From Limonium bicolor (Eukaryota; Streptophyta; Magnoliopsida; Caryophyllales; Plumbaginaceae), in assembly GCA_023374045.1 (NCBI GenBank), contig CM041778.1:95048839-95112838 (forward strand): 64,000 bases of DNA, read 5' to 3'. This document shows positions 46,337-57,410 of the stretch, in pieces (the first letter of the stretch is position 1; the number at the start of each line of letters is the position of its first letter). A program made the translations under genes and the position numbers. The notes below the pieces were generated by a model, which saw nothing but the letters and a program-made list of their open reading frames with translations, searched no databases and had not been told where the DNA came from.

Positions 46337-47053
46337 ACCAGAGATAAATTAATCAGGACTTCCTACAAAACAAACTGAAAAGTTCAAAGCAGGAAAGAGG
46401 ATCACGAACGAGATTAGTTTCGGGTTAGTGAATATAACCATAATAAACAAAATGAAATAAGGGGATTCACACAGAGAGAAATGTTAATCCATCCCCAAGC
46501 TCGAGTAGAGCTTTTCGGACAAAAGCCACACCAAACACAACAAGAAACAAAAGATTGCACACCCTGAAACCAATACATACAAAGACTCGGGTATCCATCG
46601 TAAGTAAGAGTGAGGTACAGAGAGAAAGGCTTATGGCTGTTGATTATGGATTCAGAATGCCAAATTGAAACAAATTATGAAATCAAAAAAACAAATAAAG
46701 AAGCAAAAACATGTGTAACCACAATAGAACAAAGACTATTCATGCTTAGGTTTTATGCAACCTCTACGAACCCGAAAATCTATGTTGGACATGGCGCTTA
46801 ATCGGCAAGAAAAGTAGAGAAACAAAAGTCAAGTATAGACATATTGATGAAGTACAAAGGAACAAGACATAAAGAATCGGTGTGGACTTCAAAAGTAAAG
46901 TTCCGGGAAACACCTCAACTCTCTTTCTCGTTTTAGCCATCATCGATTTGGATCACTTGGTTGAGAGAAACAAAAAAGAACGAGAAATGGAGAAGGAAAA
47001 TTGAGAGAAAGAAGGAACAAGTTCGAAGTCGACGGTTAACGAACAAACAAACA
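46337..47053. other. Unassigned flank right of the nested complex
   Basis: No recognised gene or repeat was found. A minus-strand ATG near 46940 starts only a short Lys/Arg-rich reading. Confidence 0.5.
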
Positions 47054-47574
47054 AAATATCAAGAGTAAATTACTCAGAACCCCCTTGAGGATTGGGCAAA
47101 TTACAGTTAACCCCCTTGTGTTTATCGTAATTATTGGTAACCACCTTGAGGTTACGGTATCTTTGACTATGAGCCCCCGAACTATAACTTTGTTATCAAA
47201 ACGTTAACTACATGTTGACCCATCAGTTTAATCACATTATTAATGACATGTTGGACAAAAAACACACCTTAGTCAACATTTTTCTTGTTCGAAAAATGTC
47301 AACCCAACCTCAAAAATGCATCTGAATTGGGATGAGAGAGAGTTAGACGATGTTGATTAAGCAGTTTTATTGTCCAAGATGACATTAATAATGTGATTAA
47401 GCTGATGAGTCAGCATGTAGTTAATGCTTTGATAACAGAGTTATAATTTGGGGGCTCATAGTTAGAGATACCATAACCTCAAGGTGGTTACCAATAATTA
47501 TGATAAACACAAGGGGGTTAACTGTATTATGCTCATTCCTCAAGGGGGTTCTGAGTAATTTACTCAAATATCAA
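47054..47574. mobile_element. Mutator-like MITE, family 2, full copy
   Basis: The element spans 47063-47565 (503 bp) and is flanked by the perfect 9-bp duplication AAATATCAA (47054-47062, 47566-47574). Inverted arms of about 200 bp start GAGTAAATTACTCAGAACCC and end CTGAGTAATTTACTC. The short loop region (about 47266-47360) has no coding capacity. Confidence 0.93.
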
Positions 47575-47728
47575 CTTACTCTTTTTCAGACATGGGGGTA
47601 GAAGAAAACGAGACGTGGTGAAAACTTCCGGTGATAGTGTTGGTGGTGGATTTTGGAAGAAGGAGAACTCAGGTGTGGTAATGTGGGTTTCGTGGTGTTT
47701 CAATGAATGGAGGAGGTGATGTTTCTCA

Positions 47729-48326
47729 CCTTCTTCTAGAGCTGATCATAATGTGTCCGGCCCGGTAGCCCGGTCCGACCCGGCCCGTAAAAAAGCCCGA
47801 CGAGCCCGAACCCGATAGGGCTTCCGGGCAGGCCTGGAGATAAAATTAGGCCCGAATGAAAAACCGGGCCGGGCCGCAGCACATTTTTTGAGCCCTTGGG
47901 CAAGCCCGGCCCGGCCGATTTTATTATTTATTATTATATTTTTAAATGTAATATATACATATTTAATTTTATTATAGATATACAAAAATTATATATAATA
48001 TAAATTTTAAATAAGTTATATATATAATATTAATTTTAAATAAGTTATATATAATAATTAATTTAAGTTATATATATAATATATAAATCTATATTAAAAT
48101 ATATTAATTTTAATTTTTTTTATTAATTTATATTAAAAAATTTAAAAAACCGGGCCGGGCAGGCCGGGCTTCGGCAAAGTCTGGAAAAAACCGGGCCTAG
48201 CCCCCCGGCCCGAGCATGTAAAAAACCGGGCTTGGTTTTTGAAAATAGGCCCGACGGGCCTAAAATTTTCCTCTGGCCCGGCCCGAACCCGGCCCGCCCG
48301 CCCGAATGATCACCTCTACCTTCTTC
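47729..48326. mobile_element. hAT-type MITE rich in CCCGGCCCG
   Basis: The element spans 47737-48318 (582 bp). The 8-bp duplication CCTTCTTC lies at 47729-47736 and 48319-48326. Terminal inverted repeats are TAGAGCTGATCAT and, in reverse complement, TAGAGGTGATCAT. Both subterminal regions are dense in GGCCCGG; the centre is very AT-rich. An 8-bp duplication and these ends identify the hAT superfamily. Confidence 0.93.
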
Positions 48327-48403
48327 CTGTTGAAGTTCTTGGAAGATAGCAAAATGAGTGTATCGGAAGAAGCTTAGAACAGTCTCGATAGAGCAGGAAA
48401 AGA

Positions 48404-48556
48404 TGGCAAATTCTACTATACAACCGGAAGCACTGGGCATCATGCTTCCGGTCTCGAATCACCCTTCTGTAACCGGTATCCTGAATCGGTTGACCATCTT
48501 TTCCTACACGGCAAATTCTACTATACAACCGGAAGCATAGAGCATACGCTTCCGGT
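48404..48556. repeat. Directly repeated hairpin unit (ACCGGAAGCAT)
   Basis: A 28-base phrase starting GGCAAATTCTACTATACAAC occurs at 48404 and 48511. Each is followed by an inverted repeat (CCGGAAGC with GCTTCCGG, loops of about 12 bases). Between them lie a second inverted pair (ACCGGTATCC, GAATCGGTTG) and the phrase TTTTCC. The pattern does not match any element recognised here. Confidence 0.6.
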
Positions 48557-48599
48557 GTACACATGGAGAAAAAAAAGCAACGTGGATACGTGGGTGTAT

Positions 48600-49482
48600 G
48601 TTGATATAGTTAAAATATTTTCTCTTTTTGTTTTAAAAATTTAAAATTGAACTTTTAATTAGTTTAATCTAGTAACCAAAGATTCTCAGTTTTTTAGGAA
48701 AATCTAGAAGTTTAAAACAAATAATTCTAAAAAAGTTAGTAATTGTTAAAGTAAAAGAATCTAAGTTTTAGAGGATGATCTTGAAGTTTAAAACTACTTT
48801 TGAATTTTTTTATCTTCAAAACAAATTCTGAAAATTTTCAAACAAATAATTCTAAAAAATTTAGTAATCGATTAAAGTTAAAAAATCTAAATCGGAAAGT
48901 TTAAAACATATAATTCTAAAAAATTTATTAATTGTTTAGTAAAAAAATCTTAGTTGTAGAGAAAAATTATACTAATATTCTTTTATTATATAATTTTCCA
49001 TAAAACTAGTCTGAAATTTTAATATGAGCAAATTTTATAAACAACATTATTGAACAAATGGCTTAAAATATTGAAAAAATGGTTTAAAATGTTGAACAAA
49101 TGGTTTAAAATGTTGAACAACGTGAAGAACATGTAATTGATGTTTCAAAATGGCAAAAAAATAATTTGAAAGAATCTAAGTTTTAGAGAAAATCTTGAAG
49201 TTTAAAACAAATAATTCTAAAAAATTTTATCTTCAAAAAAAATTCTGAAAAATTCCAAACAAATAATTTTAAAAATTTAGTAACTGTTAAAGTTAAAAAA
49301 TGTCGGTTTTAGAGTAAAATATGAAAGTTCAAAATAAATAATTCTAAAAACTTTATTAACCGTTAAAGTTAAAAAATCTCGGTTTTGGAGGAAAATTATA
49401 TTAATATTCTTTTATTATATAATTTTCCATAAAAAACTAGTTTGAAATTTTAATATGAGCATTATAAACAACAAATTTTTTT
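48600..49482. repeat. AT-rich region with diverged duplication of a 400-bp unit
   Basis: A block with TAATATTCTTTTATTATATA, AATTTTAATATGAGCA and the GAACAAATGG phrase occurs at about 48960-49160 and again at about 49390-49790. A third shorter block lies at 49815-49905. TTAGTAATTGTTAAAG-type phrases recur between them. Confidence 0.6.
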
Positions 49483-49734
49483 TGAACAAATAGTTTAAAA
49501 TGTTTAACAAATGGTTTAAACTATTGAACAAATGGTTTAAAATGTTGAACAAATGGTTTAAAATGTTGAACAAATGGTTTAAAATGTTGAACAAATGGTT
49601 TAATATGTTAAACAAATGGTTTAAACTATTGAACAAATGGTTTAAACTATTGAATAAATGGTTTAAAATGTTGAACAAATAGCTTAAAATGTTGAACAAA
49701 TGGTTTAAAATGTTAAACAAATGGTTTAAAATGT
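49483..49734. repeat. 21-bp tandem array, 12 copies
   Basis: The unit is GAACAAATGGTTTAAAATGTT with a few substitutions, repeated 12 times and followed by a partial copy. Because the unit is 7 codons long, it gives open frames on both strands (LNKWFKM on plus, NILNHLF on minus). These are repeat artefacts, not genes. One to three copies occur at the related blocks near 49070 and 49830. Confidence 0.93.
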
Positions 49735-51689
49735 TGAACAACGTGTATTGCTAATAAGAACATGTAATTGATGTTTCAAAATGGAGAAAAAATAATTTGA
49801 GTAAATTTGAGTAAGAACATGAAATAATTTTGAACAAATGGTTTAAAATGTTGAACAACGTGCATTGCTAATATGAACATGCAATTGATGTTCAGAAAAA
49901 TGGCAAAAGAAATATAAATGGTATAATTATATTGACATTATTTTACGATAAATTTTTGGATGAACAACTAGTATCACATTTGTGAACAAGTTGTAAAAAA
50001 TAATTGAACATATGGTTCAAAAGGATTGAACAACTAATTTTATATTTTTGAATATAAACATTCACTTAAAAAATGGAACAATATGAAGTAAATTTTGAAC
50101 AATGTGTGTTAAAACTTGAACAAGTAGTACATAGTATCTGAACACATACTTGAAAGTTTATAAAATGGTAATCCAAATTTAAATAGACAAATTGTACTAA
50201 CATTTTTTTCTCACTGGCGGCCAATTGGTTGAAGATGAAAGTAATGTGATAAAAGTAAAATCTATCAGGTACTTGTAAAAAAAGGAAGAGATCGATGGTT
50301 ATATAGCTTACATGTGGTTACGACATTGAGAAGTTTCCATGATTCTTCATCATTCAATTCTATCGATTTATTCATCGATGCCGGTAGTGAAAATTTTTGG
50401 ACTGATTTGAGTTTAATTTGAACTGACAGAGAGTAGAGTAGAATAAAAAGAGAAGAAGAGCATTGATAATTGTGATTAGAACGGGGAGAAAAAAAAAGAG
50501 AAGAAGAACGATAATAATTGTAACAAGAACGAGGAGAAAAAAGAAAGAGAAGAAGATCGATGATAGTTGTGACACGAACGTGTTTGTAAATATTTAACAG
50601 AGATGAATCTTTTAAAACAGTAAATTGTCTCTATAATTTTAATTAGTGAAAAAAATATGAATAAATAAACAAACCAATATATTTTGAATAAACCATGTTA
50701 TTGAAACATTTTTAAAAAACTAACCTAATGAGTAGGGATGATCAACTCACAAATGGGATGGAAGAGGGATTGTTCAACCGTAGTAACACCTATTCAATAA
50801 AATTAGAATAAGGTTAAATTCTGGAAAAAAATTGGCATGACCATTGCGTTTTTTTAGATACTCAACACTTTTTTCGGCAAAAACAAACACAATAGCAGCA
50901 TCAGAAAGACTACTACGAAAATCATTTCATTTTCCCCTACATAAACAAACATTTAAGAGAACTATAGAGAATTTTTTTTATTATTCTTTATTCTCTTTCT
51001 TGCTTCCATTTTGTTTTCTGTGCCATTACAAACACCTCCCCTAAGAATAATCACATCTCATTTTCTAAAAATTAGGTAAAATTATCAAAACAAACAACAA
51101 TAGACAAAATCATTCCTAAAGCAAACATCCCGTACAAAATATAATCAATGAATCATCCCTAAGAAGAAAAGTGAATTTCAAGTAAATTATTAGGTCTAAA
51201 ATTTATAGAATTGTTGATGTGGTTATGCACCAATAATGCTTCTTTTCTTATATAAGATTTATCCACAAACACTTCATAACTAATTCTTATTAGTAAGAAA
51301 ATATAAGTTGTTTTTTGTAACTATTTACAATATAAGTACAACAAAATTAATAATATGCAACAATTATAACACCCGCAAGAATAATAGCAACAAACAGCAA
51401 CACTTACAACAATATTAATACACCACCAACAATAATACGGATAGCAATAACTCCATCACAAAACAGCCATCGTAACACCAACAACAACACTAACAACAAC
51501 AAAAACAAAGACAATTAACAGTAAAAGTAACAACAACACAACAACATCAACAAAAATAACAAAAAACAACACAAACCACAATAACATGATCAATAACCGA
51601 TACATAATCATCAAGACAATATAAGAATAATTTGACTCTTTGATTCATGTGAACCAAGCGGCCAGGTATCACATACTTAGCTAGCTAGG
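49735..51689. other. AT-rich stretch with small repeats, no gene seen
   Basis: 50448-50580 holds three copies of a roughly 55-bp AGAGAAGAAGA unit with a GATAATTGTGA segment. 51360-51600 is a CAACAA-rich simple-sequence tract. No coding gene was recognised. Confidence 0.55.
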
Positions 51690-52392
51690 GTTTAATTACC
51701 GAAGTGGGATTCGGAGGTTGACAGCGGCTATGGTGGAGCGACGGTGGAGGGGTGGAGGCGCGACGGTGGAGGGGTGGAGGCGCGACGTCGGTACGAGGCG
51801 AGAGGAGGTTAGGGCGGTGGAGGGGCGCAACTAGTTTGCGTTCCCGACTGTGGCGACGCGCGACCGGAGCGGCGGAGCAAAAATGAGCTCGACGGTGGAG
51901 TAGACGGGGCACACACGGCTCGACGGCGATAGAGAAAGAGGCGACGGGAGTCGACGGGAATCGCCAGAGAGGAAAAACAGAGAACGCGGGAGGAAGAAGA
52001 AGAAAATGAGGGCGATAGGGGTTTTAATTAAATGACTTTTAAATGACGGTTTGTAGACAAACCGTCATTTAAAACCTATGTGACACAAGGAATAAACCAC
52101 AATTTTAGGTTAACCGTGGTTTATAATGTTTGACGCAAAACCATAAATGACGGTTCTCTATTGAACCGTGGTTTATATAGACTATATACGACGATTATAA
52201 CTAGAACCGTCATTTATCTTCTAAGGCGTCGAACTATAAACGACGGTTTTTGTTAAAACCGTTGTTTATATAGTGAGCTGTGCAACATAAATGACGGTTC
52301 TCTTAATAACCGTGGTTTATAAACTTTAAACGACGGTTTTATTTTTAACCGTGGTTTAAAGTCCGTCATTTAAAATCTTTTTTCTACTAGTG
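51690..52392 (-). mobile_element. 5' end of a CACTA-type element (minus strand)
   Basis: On the minus strand the terminus at 52392 reads CACTAGTAGAAAAAAGATTT. It is followed by about 350 bp of subterminal repeats built from ACCGTGGTTTATA and AACCGTCATTTA, in both orientations. Inside lies a GC-rich segment (51690-51970) like the leader of CACTA genes. The other end of this element was not found to the left, so it is truncated or its far end is diverged. Confidence 0.7.
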
Positions 52393-52604
52393 ATTAGGAT
52401 GAAGTAGAAAGTTGGAATGATTTGAGCTCAGAGATATACTTAAGATGATGAAGATAGCATGAGAAAGGAAATATATAGCCGTTATATTTGAATCGGATTC
52501 CAAAGAAGCAGTGAATTTGATCATTTGTTGATGCACCCCAATAGTGTAATTATGCAGGTGTGCAAATCATATCTAAAAAAATGTTGGAATATACAGCTTG
52601 TTCA

Positions 52605-52632
52605 TATATATATATAGAGAGAGAGAGAAACT
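52605..52632. repeat. TA/GA microsatellite
   Basis: A TATATATATA run passes directly into GAGAGAGAGA. Confidence 0.8.
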
Positions 52633-52989
52633 AACATGGTAGCGGATTATTTAGTGAATGAGATATTAAAATGGAGTGCAAGGAGGATTCTATTATAGTA
52701 GTGCGGAGATAGAATATGATAGAGATACAAATAAAGTTCTTTTCAAAAAAAAATAAATAAATAAAGTTAATAGATATAAGATTATAATTGACAATTTATC
52801 TTGTCAATTTGATGCTTGAGGTTTAAGCTCCAACTTTTACCAAAAAAAAAAAAAAGATTTCTGTTGGGCCAGGTTAGTTACATGATTTTACTGGATTTGA
52901 GGAAATCTATTCATTGTAAAAAAATTATAGAGTCGGGAACATGAGTCTTTTTTAGGTTTAGTAAAATTTTAAAATAAGATACGTAAGTC

Positions 52990-53237
52990 TCACAGATAGA
53001 TTTCTGATATTCGGGGGAATCCGACCCGGGAACAGAGAAAGGGTTGTCTCTACTCTAACCCCCCCGCACGGCGCACGGCGTGGCTCAAGATTGAGATTCC
53101 ATTTTACATACGAGTCTGCCCTCTCTCTCTCTCCCCCGTTTCTCTGTTTGAGACTCTTTCCTGCTATCCGCTGCTCTTCTCCGTTTTGCTCCTTACATCA
53201 CAGGAAGAGACACACAAGAGGTGAAAAAAGGGTTGGG
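52990..53237 (+). promoter_or_regulatory. Putative promoter and 5' leader of the RBP45/47-like gene
   Basis: A CT-rich tract (CCCTCTCTCTCTCTCCCCCG) at about 53118-53139 precedes the coding start, as in many plant leaders. No ATG occurs between about 52950 and the chosen start at 53238. No TATA box was clear. Confidence 0.5.
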
Positions 53238-55940
53238 ATGGTTCAATCTTCCAACGCAGGCGATGCAAATCAGCATCAACCGCAGCCGTGGATGCAGCAG
53301 TATCCATGGATGGCGGTCCAGTATCCCATGACGATGCAGCAGCAGCAGCAAATGATGATGGTTATGTATCCCCATCACCCCAATCCCCTTCATGCTTACA
53401 TGGCCCCTCCTCCTCCTGGCCCTCGTTACACCCATCCCTTCCACCCGCTCCCGCCACCGCATCATCCCCGTGGCTATTCTCAGACCAATGGCTCTGTTCC
53501 CCCCGAAGAAAACCGCACGATTTGGGTTGGCGATTTGCATCCATGGATGGATGAGAGTTATCTCTACTCTTGCTTTTCTGCTTCTGGACAGGTCTCAACG
53601 CGCTCTTACCTCCATCTTTCTCTTTTACCCATCTGTCGTTGTTCAAAGATTCAATCTTTATTTGCTTATGTATAGCTTAATATCTATATTTCTTTCTTTC
53701 ATTCAAGATCTAATGTGCTATCTGAGCGGATCCCATCCTTTTACCAGTGTGGGTGTCAATGGGACGGATCTTCTTATTTATCTAGTGTAGCTAAAATGTG
53801 CCTCCTTGTTAGCTTGTGGTTGTGGTGAATCGATACAATTGAACTTGAAATCTGGCTCGATGCCGTATGAATAATACGACGGAAAAGAGGGTATAACTGA
53901 GTCGTTTACTACATTGAGCCTTACAATTGTTGTCATATTTAAATCGTTATACTTAGTTATTGTTAACTTTGCCCTTTTCTGATTCGGATTTTGGGACTTG
54001 GCAACTAGAGATGTTTTTACTTTTGTTATACAACAGATCTCATAAATTTACTTTCCTAAATTACCCGACTAACTGTTCAATGGTTTTTAGTTTTTATTTG
54101 AGCTATGATGACTGTGTCAGACGGATTTTGTAATCTTTCTTCTTTTAGACAAGTCTATATCTCCCATTTCTGCAACGGAAGATTGTTTGAAACTGCTGTA
54201 CCCGTCCTTTCTTTTTATAGTTAAAACATTAAAGTTGATGCCTCCTGTGAATTGTCATCACTGCACGCTTTTAGTTATGGAATTGCTGATAGGTAGGTGC
54301 ATAGCTTTTCTTAGATAGGATAGGAGTATGAAATAATAAGCAGCATTAATGATTTTTTTAATGAATAATTATCTCCTTAGTTGTTGGCCTTTTGGGTGTC
54401 TTCCACAAACATGCTTGGGTGTAGTGTGGTAGTCTAACCTTTGCTTCTGTGTACTCTTCAGGTACTATCTGTCAAGATTATCCGCAATAAGCACACTGGC
54501 CAGTCAGATGGGTATGGTTTTGTGGAGTTCTTTACCCATGAAGCTGCTGAAAAGGTGTTGCTAAATTATAATGGATCTCCTATGCCAGCTTCAGAACAGC
54601 CATTCCGGATCAACTGGGCAACTTTTGGTGCAAGTGAGAGGAAGACAGATTCTGCTGGATCGGATCTCTCTATATTTGTTGGAGATTTGGCGCCTGATGT
54701 CACTGATACTGTCCTACAGGACCTATTTGTTTCGAAATATCCATCAGTGAAGGGTGCTAAGGTTGTGATGGATCAAAATACTGGTCGTTCTAAAGGTTAT
54801 GGGTTTGTTAGATTTGGTGATGACAATGAACGGACCAAAGCCATGACTGAGATGAATGGAGTTTATTGTTCAAGCAGGCCCATCCGAACTGGTATTGCGA
54901 CCCCAAAGAAGCTCTTGCTCAACCAACAACAATATTCTTCACAAGGTGTCGTTCTATGCGATGCTTTATGTACATCATGGTGATAAATTTATAAGGGAGT
55001 GTTCATATTACAGGAGATGAAACAGAAATGGAAGTTATATCAATGTCAACCCATATCATTACTATTGTGGGATTTTTTTTTTTACCTGAACTTATTTTTC
55101 TGATTGTTTATCATGACAATTCGTGAGATTTGTGTGATAATATTCTGGTGAACATCATGTGTGGCTTTTGCTTCTTGCTAGTGCTTTAAATCTCTGAATG
55201 ATGCAAGTCTGTAAGTTTCTAATTTTGTTCGTTTGCTGCTGTAGTGGGCGGTGGTTATGCTCCTAATGGTGGTAGAAACTTTCTGCCTGCCAATGATACA
55301 TCAAACACCACTGTAAGTCGAACTCGGTTATTTATGGAATTGATCTTCTCTTTCCATTTGCTGGCTGAAAACGGGTCCTTTACACTTAGATCTTTGTTGG
55401 AGGTATTGACTCTGACACCAGCGATGAAGATCTGAGACAGGCGTTTGCTCAGTTTGGTGAAATTGTAAATGTGAAGATTCCATTTGGAAAAGGATGTGGC
55501 TTTGTTCAGTTTGCCGACAGGTAGAAGGACTGTATCTTTTGATCATCTTTTTCGTGCTTGTTTTGGTTATATGAAATCCCTCTTTTCTTATTGGGGCCGC
55601 AGGAGCAATGCTGAGGATGCACTGGAGAAAATGAACGGGACTGTAATTGGGAAGAATACAGTTCGTCTTTCTTGGGGCAGAAATGTAGGGAGCAGACGGG
55701 TTGGTAAGTGAATAACTATGGACTATGATCTTTTATCTGGGTTTTCAGTTAAAAGTCTCATTTCTGTGGGGGTAGATTGTGTGCACTGATGTTGATAAAG
55801 TATGATATGGTTTGATGTGACAGTTTGACCAAGCTTTTAGTAGTAACTGTTAATAGTTTAATCTTATTGAATTACGCTCATTGTTTCTCTGTTTGTCTAT
55901 TGAATCAGTGGCAGTTGAGAATGGAACTAGCGATAAATGA
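53238..55940 (+). CDS. Triple-RRM oligouridylate/poly(A)-binding protein, RBP45/RBP47 type (six exons)
   Basis: Exons are 53238-53591, 54462-54945, 55245-55312, 55390-55520, 55603-55703 and 55909-55940. All have GT-AG introns and phases that fit, giving 389 residues. The N-terminus is Gln/Met/Pro-rich (WMQQYPWM, a QQQQQMMM run). RRM1 (about 94-172) has TIWVGDL and SDGYGFVEF. RRM2 (about 187-266) has IFVGDLAPDV and KGYGFVRF. RRM3 (about 303-371) has IFVGGIDS and GCGFVQF. This layout is that of the plant nuclear RBP45/47 family, which binds U-rich and poly(A) RNA and joins stress granules. Length fits RBP45-type members. The tail after RRM3 is short and lacks the usual Gln/Tyr/Gly-rich end. The last exon boundary is the least certain; a three-base-shifted acceptor is possible. 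No frame break is seen, so it is probably a working gene. Confidence 0.9.
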
Positions 55941-56520
55941 AAGCAACTCTTTTGAAGTGCCTCCAGAGTTGCCCATTCACATCATTCCGGATGTTGTGAA
56001 TGCTAGTAAAACACAGGTATTAGAGAGCAAGGACTTGCGCGGCGATCTTCAAAGGCAAACCAATCAGACTACACGACGGAAGGAGGAATGAAATCTTAAG
56101 CTTTCTTCTTCTTCTTCTTCATCCAAACCCCCTCTTCCCCCTCTAGTCTTAAGACTTGCTTTAGGGAACTTGTTCAGGGGGCTCGCCAGATGGTGATTAC
56201 CCCTTGTGATGTAGCTCAATCAAATTTTGAAGGAACTAAAACTTTGGATTGATGGAAATTGAATCCTCTTTTAAAATTTTGCTTGTTGAATGATCTTTTG
56301 TCATTTCTTGTGAGGTTCATGGTAGCTAGGACCTGGATCAACTTTGACCACAGAATTTCAAGTCGCGCAATATTCTCATATGTTGTACATCTGATTGGCT
56401 ATATTTCTTTTGGTGATGGTCTATGTCAGCGAAATCGAGGGACTAGAATTTAGCTCCGATGTACTTAGGTGTTGCACACGCTTTGTTTTTTTTTTTAAGA
56501 AGATATTTAGATTAGCTTAT
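55941..56520 (+). other. 3' UTR and downstream flank of the RBP45/47-like gene
   Basis: This is a probable 3' UTR with a CTT-repeat tract at 56106-56121. A 62-codon open frame through the last exon in another phase (to 56091) is not supported by the exon phases. No polyadenylation signal was clear. Confidence 0.5.
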
Positions 56521-57049
56521 AAACCATACATGATTAGAACATAATCGACATAAATACTAAAGAGTATACTTCTTCCTCTTGCCCCTTCTTCTCCATGCTC
56601 TAAAGCTCCTCACCCCATTCAATCGTCCATTCATCTCCCACTACAAACACCACAGTCACGGCACATCCAACACACGCGGCCTGACCTTCACTCCACAGAC
56701 AAACCTTGTTGAGGTTCTGACAATTCGGGTCACTCGGTTCGGTTTGGTGGGTTACTCGGTTCGGGTCGGTTGGGGTCAATTTGTAGATATTTACTATTCG
56801 GTTCGGATCGGGTCGGGTCCATCTGGTTTAAATTTGACTCGATTGACTTCGGTTTGGTTGCGTTCGGGTTTGGGTGCTTTCGGTTCGGGTTAGCCTCTGC
56901 CTCATTTGATTTTTTCGGGTTATAGGTCAAATTTGGGTGACTTATCCGGGTTAGGTTTGATTGACAAAAATTTTAAAGTACAAACTTTAAGCAACCTTTG
57001 TAACTTGTATTTGTTTTCATGTGCGGCTCTAAATTCTTTTAATATTGTG
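56521..57049. repeat. GGTTCGG-rich block and spacer
   Basis: 56720-56950 is dense in GGTTCGG/GGGTCGG on the plus strand, similar to hAT subterminal repeats. Termini and duplication were not found. 56579-56715 reads as an open His/Pro/Thr-rich stretch with no recognised family. Confidence 0.5.
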
Positions 57050-57410
57050 TTACTCTTGATCAAGCTCCGTCCTCCTTCGTCGTCGCCTTGCTGCTAGCTC
57101 CATCGCGCGTCGCCAGTCGATAAGCTCTAGCTCCACCGCCCCAACCCTCTCGCCCTGAAGTTGCGTCTCATCGCCTGAAGCCGCGCCTCCTCGGTCCCAC
57201 ACCGTAGCGCCTCCGCGAACGCCGCGCCTCGTCGCCTGAAGCCACAAACGCCGTCCCTCGCTGCCTGAACGCCGCCTCCGCCGTAAGTAGATTTTTTTTT
57301 TCACTTCTGCTGCTAATCTTTTTTTTTTCACGCTCTAGTCCTTTCTCTTGGTGGAATATTGATTAAGTAGATGTTTGTATTAACCTTGTTATTGATTATT
57401 TTTCAGATTA

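Noticed and set aside
47746..48443. Minus-strand ORFs rich in Arg, Pro and Gly
   Set aside because: They arise from CCCGGCCCG repeats of the hAT MITE.
49483..49734. CRISPR-like array
   Set aside because: Units are contiguous without unique spacers, and the setting is a plant genome full of retroelements.
49415..49741. 108-codon minus-strand and 60-codon plus-strand open frames
   Set aside because: Both come from the 21-bp tandem repeat, whose length is a multiple of three; the peptides are perfect 7-residue repeats with no other support.
51685..51912. Arg/Pro-rich minus-strand ORF near the CACTA end
   Set aside because: It is the GC-rich leader with GGTGGAGG repeats; similar leaders of CACTA genes are non-coding.
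53091..53237. N-terminal extension of the RBP45/47-like protein upstream of 53238
   Set aside because: The open frame continues upstream but has no ATG; it overlaps a CT-rich leader, and the family starts at the M at 53238.
55825..56091. Open frame continuing after the last RBP exon (reading MELAINESNSFEV)
   Set aside because: The exon phase from 55703 puts the reading in a different frame with a stop at 55940.
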